64,000 nucleotides of DNA, from positions 43,849,408-43,913,407 of the forward strand of contig CM055107.1 in assembly GCA_029204225.1 (NCBI GenBank), written 5' to 3'. Below, piece by piece: positions 32,741 through 42,767 of this stretch; positions within the stretch are counted from its first letter, which is position 1; each line of letters begins with the position of its first letter. The notes under the pieces are model-generated. The model saw nothing but the letters and a program-made list of their open reading frames with translations, had not been told where the DNA came from and searched no databases. This DNA comes from Diphasiastrum complanatum (Eukaryota; Streptophyta; Lycopodiopsida; Lycopodiales; Lycopodiaceae). The position numbers were made by a program, and so were the translations under genes.

Positions 32741-34090
32741 CATCTGGAAGAATATGTTAGCTCACTACAGAATGCCCTGACAACTGCTCAAGATCAGGTG
32801 GACAAGGTCGTGCAGGATGCAAAGCAACAAGTGCAGCTGCTACAGGGTCAACTGTAGATGGCAGAGCAATATCGCTCACGTCTCCAAGGTGAATTGGATG
32901 CGACCACCCTTGAGCATGATGCCTATCTCCAGACACAAATACCTTATCATCCGGTAACTCCGATGGAGATCGCATATTTGTTCAAGAAAGTTGAAACTTA
33001 CAAAGTGGCGCTTCGGAAATTCCAAGGCTGCTTTGACAAATTCAAAGGTGCAGTTTCAACTGAGTTGGCAAAGGCTATAGCAACCATCAGTGCCTACAAA
33101 AAAGCTACCGCTCATGTGTTGGAAGCTGGATCTCAAATCCTAGTTTCGGTCATGCCACAATTCTCCCCTTCGCACCAAGCTGAAGCACCAATGGATATAG
33201 GGTTGGATTCGGACATGGACCAAGGTGGAGCCCCAAAAATTGCAGAACAAACAGCCAGTTCCACAACCAGTGCAACCGGGTCCATCTTCATCAAGGACCA
33301 CACCATTATTCAAAAGGCCAATCAGCGTCGAGGACTAAATCCAAAGTTTTATAGCGCAACATCCTCATGAGTCCTCGTGTGGTGGTTGGGTCCTTAAGTT
33401 TAAGACCTCTGAAATAGAGGTCGGCAAGGAATTGGATAAAATACCTACATTGGGAGCGCAGTCAGCTTGGAGAGTTATCATTTTTGAGAACCCTAGAATC
33501 TGTTAGGAGTTATGTGGCCAGCCCTCGCCAATTGCGCGTAGATCCTTATTATGTATCGATGTCGTGCAAGAATAGGTGGAATGATTTGGGATTGGCCATG
33601 GACAAAATTACTATCCATACGCCAAATTGGCCAATCATCCATCAACCTTACAGTTAGGAAATATCAATGGATTTCCACCGGGCATTACAAGTGTACCAGC
33701 CCCCGATCCGACAGTGATACAATCGGCACTTTTGCGAAAGACTTGACTCTGTTGGCATCCGTGGCAACGAGATGGGATGATTGCCTTCCTCCTTTGACAT
33801 TCGATCCAAATAAGCCAATGGCCTCAGAGAATATCAAGGATCAGTTGCTGGTGGCCAGATTATATTTCTGTGTAACAATGATGGGAGGCTCCTGGGAATC
33901 TCGCTTCACGTCCTAGACAACCTCAAAATGGATTACCGAAGCCCATCGTTGTTTTTTGCCGCATAATTTGGATTTTAACACTGCCCGACTCGATTTTAAG
34001 GAGAAAGTGCAGTATCATTTCATAAAGATTTGTCACGAAGCAAATAAAAGCCCACAGTAACTGCATCTCGCAGGTGTCGTGGGACCGCCA
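32741..34090 (+). pseudogene. Gypsy-4 post-integrase coding region, function unknown
   Basis: I do not recognise the protein. From about 32741 a frame reads LEEYVSSLQNALTTAQDQVD and continues, through one TAG at 32855-32857, to 33370. It is Gln/Ala/Lys-rich and probably coiled coil up to about 33120, then acidic (APMDIGLDSDMDQGG). Frameshifted text follows with RVDPYY (33535-33552), a WDDCLPP-like segment near 33775 and ARLYF (33854-33868). The same motifs occur in the same order in the Gypsy-3b region at 26570-26900. It ends about 20 bases before the LTR. No membrane segment is visible. Confidence 0.65.
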
Positions 34091-34110
34091 CCAGTTTTGG
34101 TGGGGGATAC

Positions 34111-34490
34111 TGTTGGAGGGTTTGTGGATCCCAAGGCAACCCTAACCCTAGTTATAATTGAGAGGGATTTGGCACCCTACGTGTGTAAGTCCAACCCGAT
34201 GATCACATAGAGATTTGATTAATTAGAAAGTCAGTAGGAGGACTTTAGGCCTTTTTTTGGGACTTTTAATGTCGCAGGGCCTAAATGTCAAGTTAGTGAA
34301 TAAAGTTGGGTTTCCGTCCAATTTGGATGGTTCCCACTCTTTTTTAAATTTGAATAATCAGGGAGGCAGAAATGGACCAATAGGATTCAGAGGCCAGGGT
34401 CCTCCTCTCTACTATAAAAAGCGACCAACTCGAGTTCCTACAGAGGTTTTCATTTCTTCAATTCAATAAAGCAGATTGGTTCTCTTGTGA
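34111..34490 (+). repeat. Gypsy-4 3' LTR, recognisable first part
   Basis: TGTTGGAGGG follows a purine-rich tract (ggtgggggatac, 34099-34110) directly after the coding region. A CCAAT-containing GGACCAATAGGATTCAGAGG (34374-34393) precedes a TATA box (ACTATAAAAAG near 34420) and an AATAAA near 34465. This is a normal LTR promoter and poly(A) layout. The 3' end cannot be placed. Similarity of 35380-35750 with the Gypsy-1 flank suggests the LTR or its flank extends over 1.2 kb. Confidence 0.7.
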
Positions 34491-36610
34491 AATGGATTGA
34501 TGAATATCCTTGTTCTCTATCACTTTTCCTCCATCTCTCATGCTCTATTTGTGTTTTGCTAATTGTTGGATTTGATTGTTATCGGGATTGAATGTTATTT
34601 TACTTTTTATGAGGGAGAAAGGGAGAGAGAGAAAGAGTAAGCTATCATGTTGTGGATCTAGTGTTAGTGGATGTAGTGTTAATGCTTAGGGTTAATGGAT
34701 GTTAAAGTTAGATGTGAATCTTCCATTCATGCTGAAATCTGAACTATACTATCGCTCTCATGGGAACGAATCTATGTGTGACAACTAACTTCATCTCTTT
34801 GATGCTAGATTGATAGATCTTGGATTGAGGTTAGGCAGGGAAATAAACCCACTACAATTTTGTGAATCTGTCAATTAAGGAGCATTTCTTGTTTTAAGGA
34901 TCAATGAGGACCAAGAATAATGTAAATCTAGTTGGAATAGTTTCTATGCTGATCCATAAGGGAATTTACCAAAAATTAAGTGCGGTACTTAATGATGAAC
35001 AATTAAAACTGTCAGGTTGATTAGTGTAAAGTTACTGATGCCAGATTGAACTGTTTCCTTGTAAAAATTTGGGATTTTATTAACCTGAACCATTTTTGGA
35101 AGGGGGGAAAGAGTGGAAGTCTGAGATGTAGATGATTGATGGTCTTAATAATCCAATTATTTTATTTACATTCAAATCCTGAAGTATAACTAATTGCAAG
35201 TGAGAATAAAATTGGAAATTATCTAAGAAGACTGCCCCTAGAATTTGGACTCTTTTTCCCCTGTGTGAATTAGAATTTTGAGAATTCAAGGATTCTAAGG
35301 GAAAAGTAGTGGCAAGATGATAATTCATTTATGGAAATTACAAAATATGGAAGCCCTTAAGTCTATTTCTCTATTATATTATACCTCTACTCTTTAGAAC
35401 TTTCTTAATACATGACAATTGGATTGTGATTCATATAATTCCTTCTAGTGTAGAACTCTGTTTTGAAGGGGTATAGTTATATGATATTGTACTTTCATAT
35501 AAGATTTTTGAATATGGCTCGGAATTTCGGTTTCTTGAATCCTAGTGTTAGTCTCTATTTGATAGTTGATTAATGAGAGTTAATATTTCTATCATTCGGG
35601 ATAAGATATTCTATGATTTTGAGGAAAATTTTTGGTTTGTAATAGTATTGGGGATACTCGTTACTGACTTTTTTGAATCTTTGATATCTTATACGTTGTC
35701 TCCTAGAAACTTTTAAATCAAAATTATGAATTTCTTTTTAAAGGGGGGGGGGGGGGGGGGGTGAGAAAAAACTTGTATGTGTGCAAAGGTAAAACTATCT
35801 AGTATGAAATAGAGGAACTCTCTAAGTGATTATTTTAATCGATTTGGAACTAGAGGAGTTTTGGGGTTAGAGCTGTGAGATATTCATGAATATGGGAAGT
35901 AGTGGTAAAGATTAAATCAAGGTTCACTGACTGTTACCAAGCACCATTTTGTTATGGATTGGATCAGTAATATGAAGCTTTAATCTTAACTCTATGTCCA
36001 AAGATGTCATCTTGGTTTGTACGCTAAGATCTGTGGTAGGCTGATTTGTAGAAGAAATTCTATTAATAAGAGTCAGATGGTTGGAAAACTTGTGATGTGG
36101 AGTTATTCACTTCAAAAATTTTCTAAATATGTGTCATTTAATAGCCTATGTTTATGTATAGGAACATAGTTGGATAAGTTGCTTATGTACATCTTAATCT
36201 TGTGGATCTACTATGTGTTTCCTATGTATTGAGTTTATATTGTATACGTAAACTAGTCAGAATGCATAGACATATGAACAAGTAATGTGAGGAGCAGTTA
36301 CTTGTAGGTTAATGTCTCTTTCTGTTGAAAGGATAATTCATTAACTTATTTATGGTTTGGAAGAAGATCTAATGTAAATGATGACAGTTTGATGTATTGA
36401 AGATTTTACCCATTTGGAAGATTTATTCCTCATTGTATCATTGGACCCTGAATGAGTACTTAAGATCAGAGATAAACAATTGAGAAATTGTTCTATCTCT
36501 GTGTGCTTGCTTAGGTTGGTTGATCAAATTGAGGATAATGATTCATGGGGAGAATTAAAAGCATACAAATTTGATCTTCCCTTGTTACTCGTTTTGAGGA
36601 CACAAATGGT
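34491..36610. other. No gene; probable LTR continuation and decayed retroelement
   Basis: No protein is supported. Bases 35380-35750 are related to 2650-3060. A run of 19 G residues lies at 35743-35761. Near 36520-36610, weak text resembling a gypsy pol tail ends in a GA-rich tract just before the LTR-like start at 36626. Confidence 0.4.
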
Positions 36611-36625
36611 CTAAGGGGAGAAGAA

Positions 36626-37090
36626 TGTTATGTCCATTTCCTGTACAAAGGAATCGGAATCATTCCTAACGTGTATAGCCGGTCCTCCAAATGTATGTGA
36701 TTATTAGTTATGCTACGTCATTCTAGACGTGGTCGTATCAAGTAAATAATAATCATATGAGGGCCCGGGCCTATAATTGGACATAGGAGCACATGCATGG
36801 TAAAGACTGCTTTAATGCAAGAATAGGAGGTCAATAGCTCAATATAGGTTGCATGGGAATCCTATGGAGAATATTCTCTCTCTCTTGAGGAGAATATGTC
36901 TATTGGAAACTCGCCCATCCTCCTATTGTGAATTTAGATTCTTGAGCCAGTTTCTCCTCCTCTCTCTTGTGTTCTTCACTATGGCTTGGGGATAGGTCCA
37001 GGAGGAAACTCCAGGAGGGATCTAGGTGTGGATGGGTGGTTTTGCTCCACAAGTGTCCTTTCGGTTGTTTTGCAATAGGATCTAGTCAGA
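36626..37090 (+). repeat. Possible LTR start of another element
   Basis: TGTTATGTCC follows the purine tract AAGGGGAGAAGAA (36613-36625), a layout like polypurine tract plus LTR. The sequence then lacks coding text until a copia gag begins near 37100. No second copy or end is visible in the window, so this stays tentative. Confidence 0.4.
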
Positions 37091-37099
37091 TCTTTATAA

Positions 37100-37709
37100 G
37101 ATGATCATGATACAATTACTCTTGGCAAAGAACTTCATGAATGGAGAGAGAAAAATGACAAATCTATAGCAATTATTGCGTCTTCAGTGAATGACAGCAT
37201 AATGCTAGATATTTCTTCAACTTCGAATATGAAAGAATTGTGGGAAGAATTGCAAACCAAGAATGAGACTCGATCATGGAATCAAATCATATTTTTGGAG
37301 GACCGATTGACTTACCTACAATGGGATGACAAAGATCTGACTACTTTTGTACAAAAAAATGAAGAATCTGCTTATTTCTTTGTAGAATTTCGGCACAAAA
37401 AATGCAATCTCAAAGGAAAAACAGCTTAGCTTTTGAGCCCTACCCAGGTCATTCTACACAACTCAAACTTTACTGGCAAAAGATTCATCTATGACGCTTC
37501 AGAAGGCAATAGATGGAGTCAAAGAGGAAGTAGAAGCTCGTGAATGCTATGATGACAATGGTGATTTGGAAAAAGCTCTACTTACCCGAAAGAATCAATC
37601 TTCGAAGAATTCTCAGTCTAATAGGGAGTCGAAGAAAGGCTGATAGCAATCGAAGAAAGAATGGAAATCGTTCAGACAAATCCAAGACAAATAATCGACA
37701 ATCAGGAAA
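37100..37709 (+). pseudogene. Copia-4 gag fragment
   Basis: The text LHEWREKNDKSIAI, then MLDISSTSNMKELWEELQTK and LEDRLTYLQWDD (about 37130-37335) is the middle of copia gag. After a frameshift near 37360 a Ser/Lys/Arg-rich basic tail (KNQSSKNSQSNRESKKG) follows. The gag N-terminus is missing. The MITE at 37718 separates it from its zinc knuckles (RKICNKCKRLGHTEG near 38139-38183 and CIHCHKRDHAVVDC near 38200). Confidence 0.75.
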
Positions 37710-37717
37710 ACAACAAT

Positions 37718-38111
37718 CAGGATTTTCATATTGACGTAATTACTCTATTTTCTCACGGAAATAACTTTATTGTTGACATAATTACGTGAAAAAGCTTATT
37801 AACGTCAACCAAAAGTGACCTTCTGGTGACGCTTGGACCGGTTTGGCCGGTTGATTAGCCCACTGCTGGGCTTTACAAAGAGGCTCGAGAGGGCTTGTCG
37901 AGCCTGCCATTGCTCTAGTACATTGCCTAGTACCTTCATAGCGAGTCATGCGGACCTAGCGGGCTCCTTTGTATAGCTCGGCGGGTAACCTGTTTGGTAG
38001 GTTTTGGCCTATGGAATGTAAACATGAACGTTATTAACGTTCCAGGGCACCAAAAATAACCCTTAAATTTTTCAAATTTCACTTTACGTAATTACGTTTT
38101 TGAAAACCCTG
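37718..38111. mobile_element. hAT-like MITE, 394 bp, inside Copia-4 gag
   Basis: The ends form terminal inverted repeats: CAGGATTTTCA at the left and TGAAAACCCTG at the right. ACGTAATTAC lies just inside each end. An 8-bp target duplication ACAACAAT flanks it exactly (37710-37717 and 38112-38119). Eight-base duplications and CAGGG-like ends are typical of hAT transposons. At 394 bp and without coding capacity it is non-autonomous. It interrupts copia gag between the basic tail and the zinc knuckle. Confidence 0.88.
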
Positions 38112-38119
38112 ACAACAAT

Positions 38120-38610
38120 GAAAAGATTCTGGCGATAGGAAGATTTGCAACAAATGCAAAAGATTAGGTCATACAGAAGGTTGAATCCAAAGATTGATTG
38201 TATTCATTGTCATAAACGGGATCATGCAGTAGTAGACTGTTATCAAAATCCCAAGAACAAGGAGGAGCAAAATCGAAGTGAACCTTCAGATTCAAATTTT
38301 GTCAAAGACAAAGCAGAATGCTCTAGAGTAGCAGAAGAGAGGACGACAAGAAACGCAGCAGCATATGTTTTTGCTGATCTATGTTGTTCATCGAATTCGA
38401 GATTAGCACTTGATTCAAGAGCCACCTCACATTTTGTTTCCTCGAAACAAATTTTATCGGACTATAAGAAGGCGAATTCTTCGAGATACATTGTACTTGG
38501 AGACGGTTCTAAGCATGAAGTTGACGGAACTGGTGTACTGTGATTAGACACGAATCAGGGTGACACGAAACTAGAGGAAGTTCTCTATGTTCCTACTCTC
38601 GATAAAATAT
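38120..38610 (+). pseudogene. Copia-4 zinc knuckles and protease
   Basis: A first knuckle (ICNKCKRLGHTEG) and a second one (CIHCHKRDHAVVDC) precede an Asn/Glu/Ser-rich linker. The protease core reads LALDSRATSHFVSSK: the active site Asp-Ser-Gly is Asp-Ser-Arg, so inactive. It continues with YIVLGDGSKHEVDGTG and, after a TGA at 38540-38542, LEEVLYVPTLDK near 38575. Similarity then stops. Confidence 0.8.
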
Positions 38611-38619
38611 GTTCGATAC

Positions 38620-39885
38620 TCTCTATGACTTGACTTATCCTATTGACAGCTGAAATGTATATCCTTGATGACAAACCTGATAAATGCTCCACAGCTATAA
38701 TGACTTGATTTCAATTGACTTATCAATTGCAAAACCTACAAAATGTCATAGTTACCTCTCTCCAAGAGTCACCAAAAGTGTGAGTACCGACTCGTTCTTC
38801 ATTTCCATACACAGTTCATGCAAGTCATTCTATCTTGCACCACTGTGTACTTTTATCACCTATGGCTTCCAAATTTGTGAATCTCCCTTGAATGAAAAAT
38901 TCTCAAGTTGCAAATGTGTGTGTCATTGTCGCTATCACTCGATTCGACACTGACAATGCCAATCAACTCCGTGAGAGACTTCCTCCAAATGTCACTTGAC
39001 ATTGGTTGGTTTAAAATTCGAAAGTTGACCTCTTTAAGATAATTATTCACCCATAGCTGGCATACCATGCCTCCCTCTCACTCATTGCTTGCCCTCTCAA
39101 AATTGTCACTAATATTGAGTCGTCACAATGCCAAACCTCCAATTAGCCAGTTACTGGACAAGTTCCTCACATAAATGTTGATAGCGGGTCAAGTCCCTAT
39201 CACTACCAAATATAGTAAAATTTGATTAGTTGTACAATATTTACAATATCACATTTGAAGCTTACATATAATCGATCTGATTTCTAACAAGAACAAGATT
39301 TCATGTTTTCATGGTTTAACTCCAAATGAAACCCTGTTGATCCTCCTTCGCACTAGAACGCAAGATTCCTTCAAAATAGTAAGATTAAGTATGCTAAGCT
39401 AAAGATATTCTCCCTCAAAATCTTATAACACTTCTCTCTCGTTCGTTCTAAGTACAAAAGTATTTCATCCCACATTTGCTCTAAATGCATTTGCTTAATG
39501 GCAAAATAAATAAATGGTGTGAGCTCTTGTGATTCATGAGTTGTGTGATTTATCTAGCTTATGCGTAGCTATTCTCCACCTTAAGTTCTAAAATCTATAG
39601 CATTCTTTAAGCTAAAAAAACTAAGGTTTTATGTACCATTGCACACGCTTTGTATAAGTTAAATGTACCAAATGCAAGATTTATCTATTAACCATAATAA
39701 ACTTCACCTTTAGACTTTTTTAGTAGGGTGGGTTGAGAGTTGGGGAAATTAGCAATATTTGCAAATTTAGTTGCCATAGGATTTTCATGGCAAAATATTT
39801 GAGTTAGAGGATTTAGAAGTCAACATTCAAAAAAAATGGATAGACCTTAAAAAGCTTAAAGAGAAGTCTTTCAAGAGTGGCCTTA
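38620..39885. other. No recognisable gene
   Basis: AT-rich sequence with short ORFs on both strands that match no family I know. No LTR boundary or inverted repeat is seen. Confidence 0.5.
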
Positions 39886-39892
39886 CATCACT

Positions 39893-40815
39893 TACATGAG
39901 GTGGGAATAACCATAATTGTATGTTTGGCATGTCATCACAAATTACATCACTATAAACCATAGTTGTACCTTTGTTATGTCATCACAAGACTATATACAA
40001 GCAAAATCAACTCAAGTTCACTATTTTCTAAAGATAATCCACAAAATAATGAAAATCCATAAAACAAAAATCGCATGAGCAGTGGAACATAATTAAATCT
40101 TTGTTGTGTCATCATAAGTTTAAATACAAACAAAATTAGCTCAGCTACCTTTTATCTAAATATAAAAGACAAACATTGAAAATCCAAAAATAAAAATTGC
40201 ATTAGCCATTATGACACACTTACATCATTAAATAACCATAATTGTATCTTTGCTGTCATCATTAGACATACAATCGTAAAATCCGTTTTCAAATTTTTAC
40301 AAAGGAAATGGTGGTGCCTCACAGAACGTAATTTGTGGGGCAAATTTTTTTATGACAAACTTTTTTTGCAGGCACCTTCCGGCGTTCAAAAGGTGCATGT
40401 AAAAAAATTTGTCATAATTTTACACGCACCTTCCACCCGGAAGGTGCATGTTAAAAAAAAAATTACCTCAAAAAAAAAGAAAAAAAAATGTGAAAAATGA
40501 ATTCACACGGCGGAAGGGCCGGCTCCTCCGCCCTTCCGCCCGGGGAAGGATGCTGTGCCCTCGGGCCTCCGCCCTCGGGCGCATCACCTTCCCGGGCGGC
40601 GGAAGGGCCTCGGAGCTGGCCCTTCCCTCCCCCAAAATCACCTCAATTGCCTTTTATCTAAATATAATAGAAAAATAATAAAAATTCAAAAAATAAAAAT
40701 TACATGAGCAATGGAATACTTACATCACTAAATAGCTATAATTGTATCTTTGATGTCATCACAAGGCTAAACACAACCATAATCTACTCAACATCTCCAC
40801 TTTAATGTATCAAGT
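39893..40815. repeat. Degenerate tandem repeats of about 150-200 bp
   Basis: Four diverged units share the ordered blocks CTTACATCACTAAATA, CCATAATTGTATCTTTG, GTCATCACAAG, CCTTTTATCTAAATATAA and AAAATCCAAAAATAAAAATT. The third unit is split by the insertion at 40284-40639. No protein is encoded. Confidence 0.65.
40284..40639. mobile_element. Foldback-like insertion with nested hairpins
   Basis: It interrupts the third tandem-repeat unit and is flanked by AAAATC (40278-40283 and 40634-40639), a possible 6-bp target duplication. Inside are an imperfect hairpin with ATGACAAA...TTTGTCAT arms (about 40351-40415) and a perfect 9-bp hairpin GCACCTTCC/GGAAGGTGC (40426-40447). A GC-rich foldback is built on GGAAGGGCCGGCTCC (40512-40526) and GGAGCTGGCCCTTCC (40612-40626), one mismatch apart as inverted repeats. 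It has no coding capacity. Confidence 0.6.
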
Positions 40816-41620
40816 TTTTAATTTTTTCTTAAGCACGCCTTCCATTTCATATGCAAAAACATATATCTTTATTTTGAACTTCCAATGAGAATGACAACTA
40901 ATATTGGGTATGAGGTAGGGTTCGAATCTTAACACTACATATATAGATTCCAAGTTTTTTATGATTCAACATTGACATCTTCTATAGTTTATTAAATCAA
41001 TATAATGGCCTCAGTGAATCTTTCTATTTTAGAGCTCGAGTCTTGAGACCTTGCATATATTTTATTAAAACTAAACACCTTGGGAGCTTGCGAGTCTTAC
41101 TTTCTGAAATCTAAGTGAATCTTTCTTATGAGAAATGGAGTATTATAACCTTGTAAATACTTTATAAATTAAATCATTATGATTATCTTAGAGAATCTTT
41201 TTATTTGGAAACCATAGAACTTTGTTAGGAATTTACTAAACTTAGCACGTTGAGTAGTCGTAGCCAAGGAAATTGGTGTGCATAAATCAAGAGCAACTTT
41301 CTCATACATAGCACTCCACTGTTTATGTTGGGCTTTCCCTTTCATGCCTTAGAGCTGGGGTAGGGTGCTGCCAGGTGTAAAAGGGCCTTGCCTAGGGTTT
41401 TACTGAATACGTCAAAGTTATTACAAAAGGGAAATGGATGTTGGATTTTTGGAAATCATCATTCATTAAAAATTCTATAAAATTGATTTTGGGGGTGTTC
41501 CATTCTTAGTTTATAGAGGCTTTGAAGTTCCCCAAGGGTCCAATACATTACAATGGCATCTTCCTTTTTCTTTTTTTCGAATAATTAGTCATAGATTAAG
41601 AACTTTGTACAAATACAAAG
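40816..41620. other. No recognisable gene
   Basis: AT-rich intergenic sequence. No ORF, LTR end or tandem repeat stands out. Confidence 0.5.
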
Positions 41621-41621
41621 G

Positions 41622-41800
41622 ACATCCAACAACGTAGTGGGGTGTATGGGTAGAGTTCTTGACTGCCGCTAGGAAGGTGGAGGCTCGAATCCCGACCACT
41701 GTGTAGTGACATCTAAGGAGCCCAGCTCCGTAAATGACTTGGAAGGAAGTTGATATATATGTTGTATATAACAACCACTAGTTGCTTAATAATGTATGCA
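41622..41800 (+). mobile_element. tRNA-derived SINE-like element
   Basis: TATGGGTAGAGTTC (41645-41658) resembles a pol III A box. GGCTCGAATCC (41682-41692) is one base from the tRNA B box GGTTCGAATCC. The spacing of about 30 bases is right for a tRNA-related promoter. The tail runs into AT-rich text near 41750-41800. A GC-rich stretch up to about 41940 may belong to it or to a second repeat. No tRNA cloverleaf forms, and target duplications were not found. Confidence 0.5.
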
Positions 41801-42010
41801 AAAAAATAGACAAAGGACTCCCGCGCCGGAGACTTTGGCCCTAGAGTCCTTGAGTCCTTAGGGGGGGTTGTTGCTGTCCCAGGTGCAGGTGGCCCAAAAA
41901 AGGTGAGGGGAATGCGAGACGGCGACACGGGGTGGTACCCCTAGCTCAAGAGCACGTTAGGGTCTTTATCCCACCACCGTTGGATTTCCAGCAGTAGACA
42001 GTCAGATTTT

Positions 42011-42055
42011 GCCACGTCCTCGGAGAGATCTCCGAGGGGCATTCTGATACGTGGC
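42011..42055 (+). promoter_or_regulatory. Inverted ABRE/G-box pair around a palindrome, MSRA promoter
   Basis: GCCACGT (42011-42017) and ACGTGGC (42049-42055) are inverted copies of the ABRE/G-box core ACGTGGC bound by plant bZIP factors. Between them lies the palindrome CCTCGGAGA-GA-TCTCCGAGG (42018-42037). This lies about 60 bases upstream of the TATA-like box of MSRA. Stress or abscisic-acid control would suit an oxidative-repair gene; that is inference. Confidence 0.55.
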
Positions 42056-42113
42056 TTACATCCGATTGTGCGTGCCTAAAATGTGTAGTGTCTGCTAGGA
42101 AGCATGGAGTGCC

Positions 42114-42122
42114 CATAAATAC
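42114..42122 (+). promoter_or_regulatory. TATA-like box of MSRA
   Basis: CATAAATAC lies 271 bases before the MSRA ATG and downstream of the ABRE pair. It implies transcription starting near 42145-42155. No better TATA is seen between 41950 and 42350. Confidence 0.45.
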
Positions 42123-42249
42123 GAGACGCCATCCTCATACTGGATTGTGAGCTCTCTGTCTTGCTCTCTCCTCTGGAAATATCTTGCTCACCTTTTCCTT
42201 TCTGCAGCATCAGCAGGAGGACTAGCAGCAGCAATAAATCTATAGTTGA

Positions 42250-42303
42250 ATGCTGCAGCAGCAGATGCAACGGATTGATTGCTTTGAAGTTTGCTTGATC
42301 TAG
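42250..42303 (+). CDS. Upstream ORF in the MSRA 5' leader, 17 codons
   Basis: ATG at 42250 opens a short frame (MLQQQMQRIDCFEVCLI) ending TAG at 42301-42303, 89 bases before the MSRA start. It begins within a CAG-rich part of the leader. If the leader is transcribed as drawn, ribosomes would meet it before the main ATG. It could lower or condition MSRA translation. Confidence 0.4.
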   Translation: MLQQQMQRIDCFEVCLI

Positions 42304-42392
42304 AGGATCTCGCAAGCCTCGCAAATCCAGTGAGAAATAGATAGGTAGCTAGATTGATTAATTTGATTGATTGATACTGGTATTGGAAGATC

Positions 42393-42767
42393 ATGGGGAA
42401 GAGCATTGGCTGGCTGAACCGGCTCAGCTTAAAGAAAAGCTCCAGCAAGTTGGATGATGATCTTAGCCCCAAAATTCCACTCAGCCCAGATGCAGATGTT
42501 GCGGAATTTCACCAAGAATTTGCTCAATTCGGAGCAGGATGCTTCTGCGGGGTGGAAATAGCGTTTCAGAGAGTGCTGGGAGTGACCAAGACCGAGGTGG
42601 GCTACTCCCAGGGCCATCTTCACAATCCCACATATCGCGATGTTTGCGAAGGGGATACAGGCCATGTGGAAGTAGTACGGGTACAGTTTGATCCCAAAGT
42701 GATTAGCTATGAAGCCTTGCTTGAGGTTTTCTGGGCTTGCCATGATCCCACTATCCTAAACCGACAG
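42393..42767 (+). CDS. MSRA: Peptide methionine sulfoxide reductase A, exon 1
   Basis: MsrA reduces the S-epimer of methionine sulfoxide in proteins or free Met, repairing oxidised proteins with thioredoxin as electron donor. Exon 1 encodes residues 1-125. The short N-terminus ([19 protein letters not shown]) has no clear transit peptide, and the protein resembles cytosolic plant MsrA. The family block is [20 protein letters not shown] with catalytic Cys50. The usual Trp52 of GCFWG is Cys (TGC, 42546-42548). [19 protein letters not shown] and [13 protein letters not shown] follow. The ATG has A at -3 and G at +4. The exon ends AACCGACAG before a GT donor. The only intact host gene seen here. 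Confidence 0.95.

Noticed and set aside
34130-34150. Telomere-like text CCCTAACCCTAG
   Set aside because: Only two imperfect units, located inside the start of the Gypsy-4 LTR; no interstitial telomere array.
40915-40935. GGTTCGAATC as a tRNA T-loop or SINE B box
   Set aside because: No A box or acceptor stem at the right distance, unlike the element at 41622.
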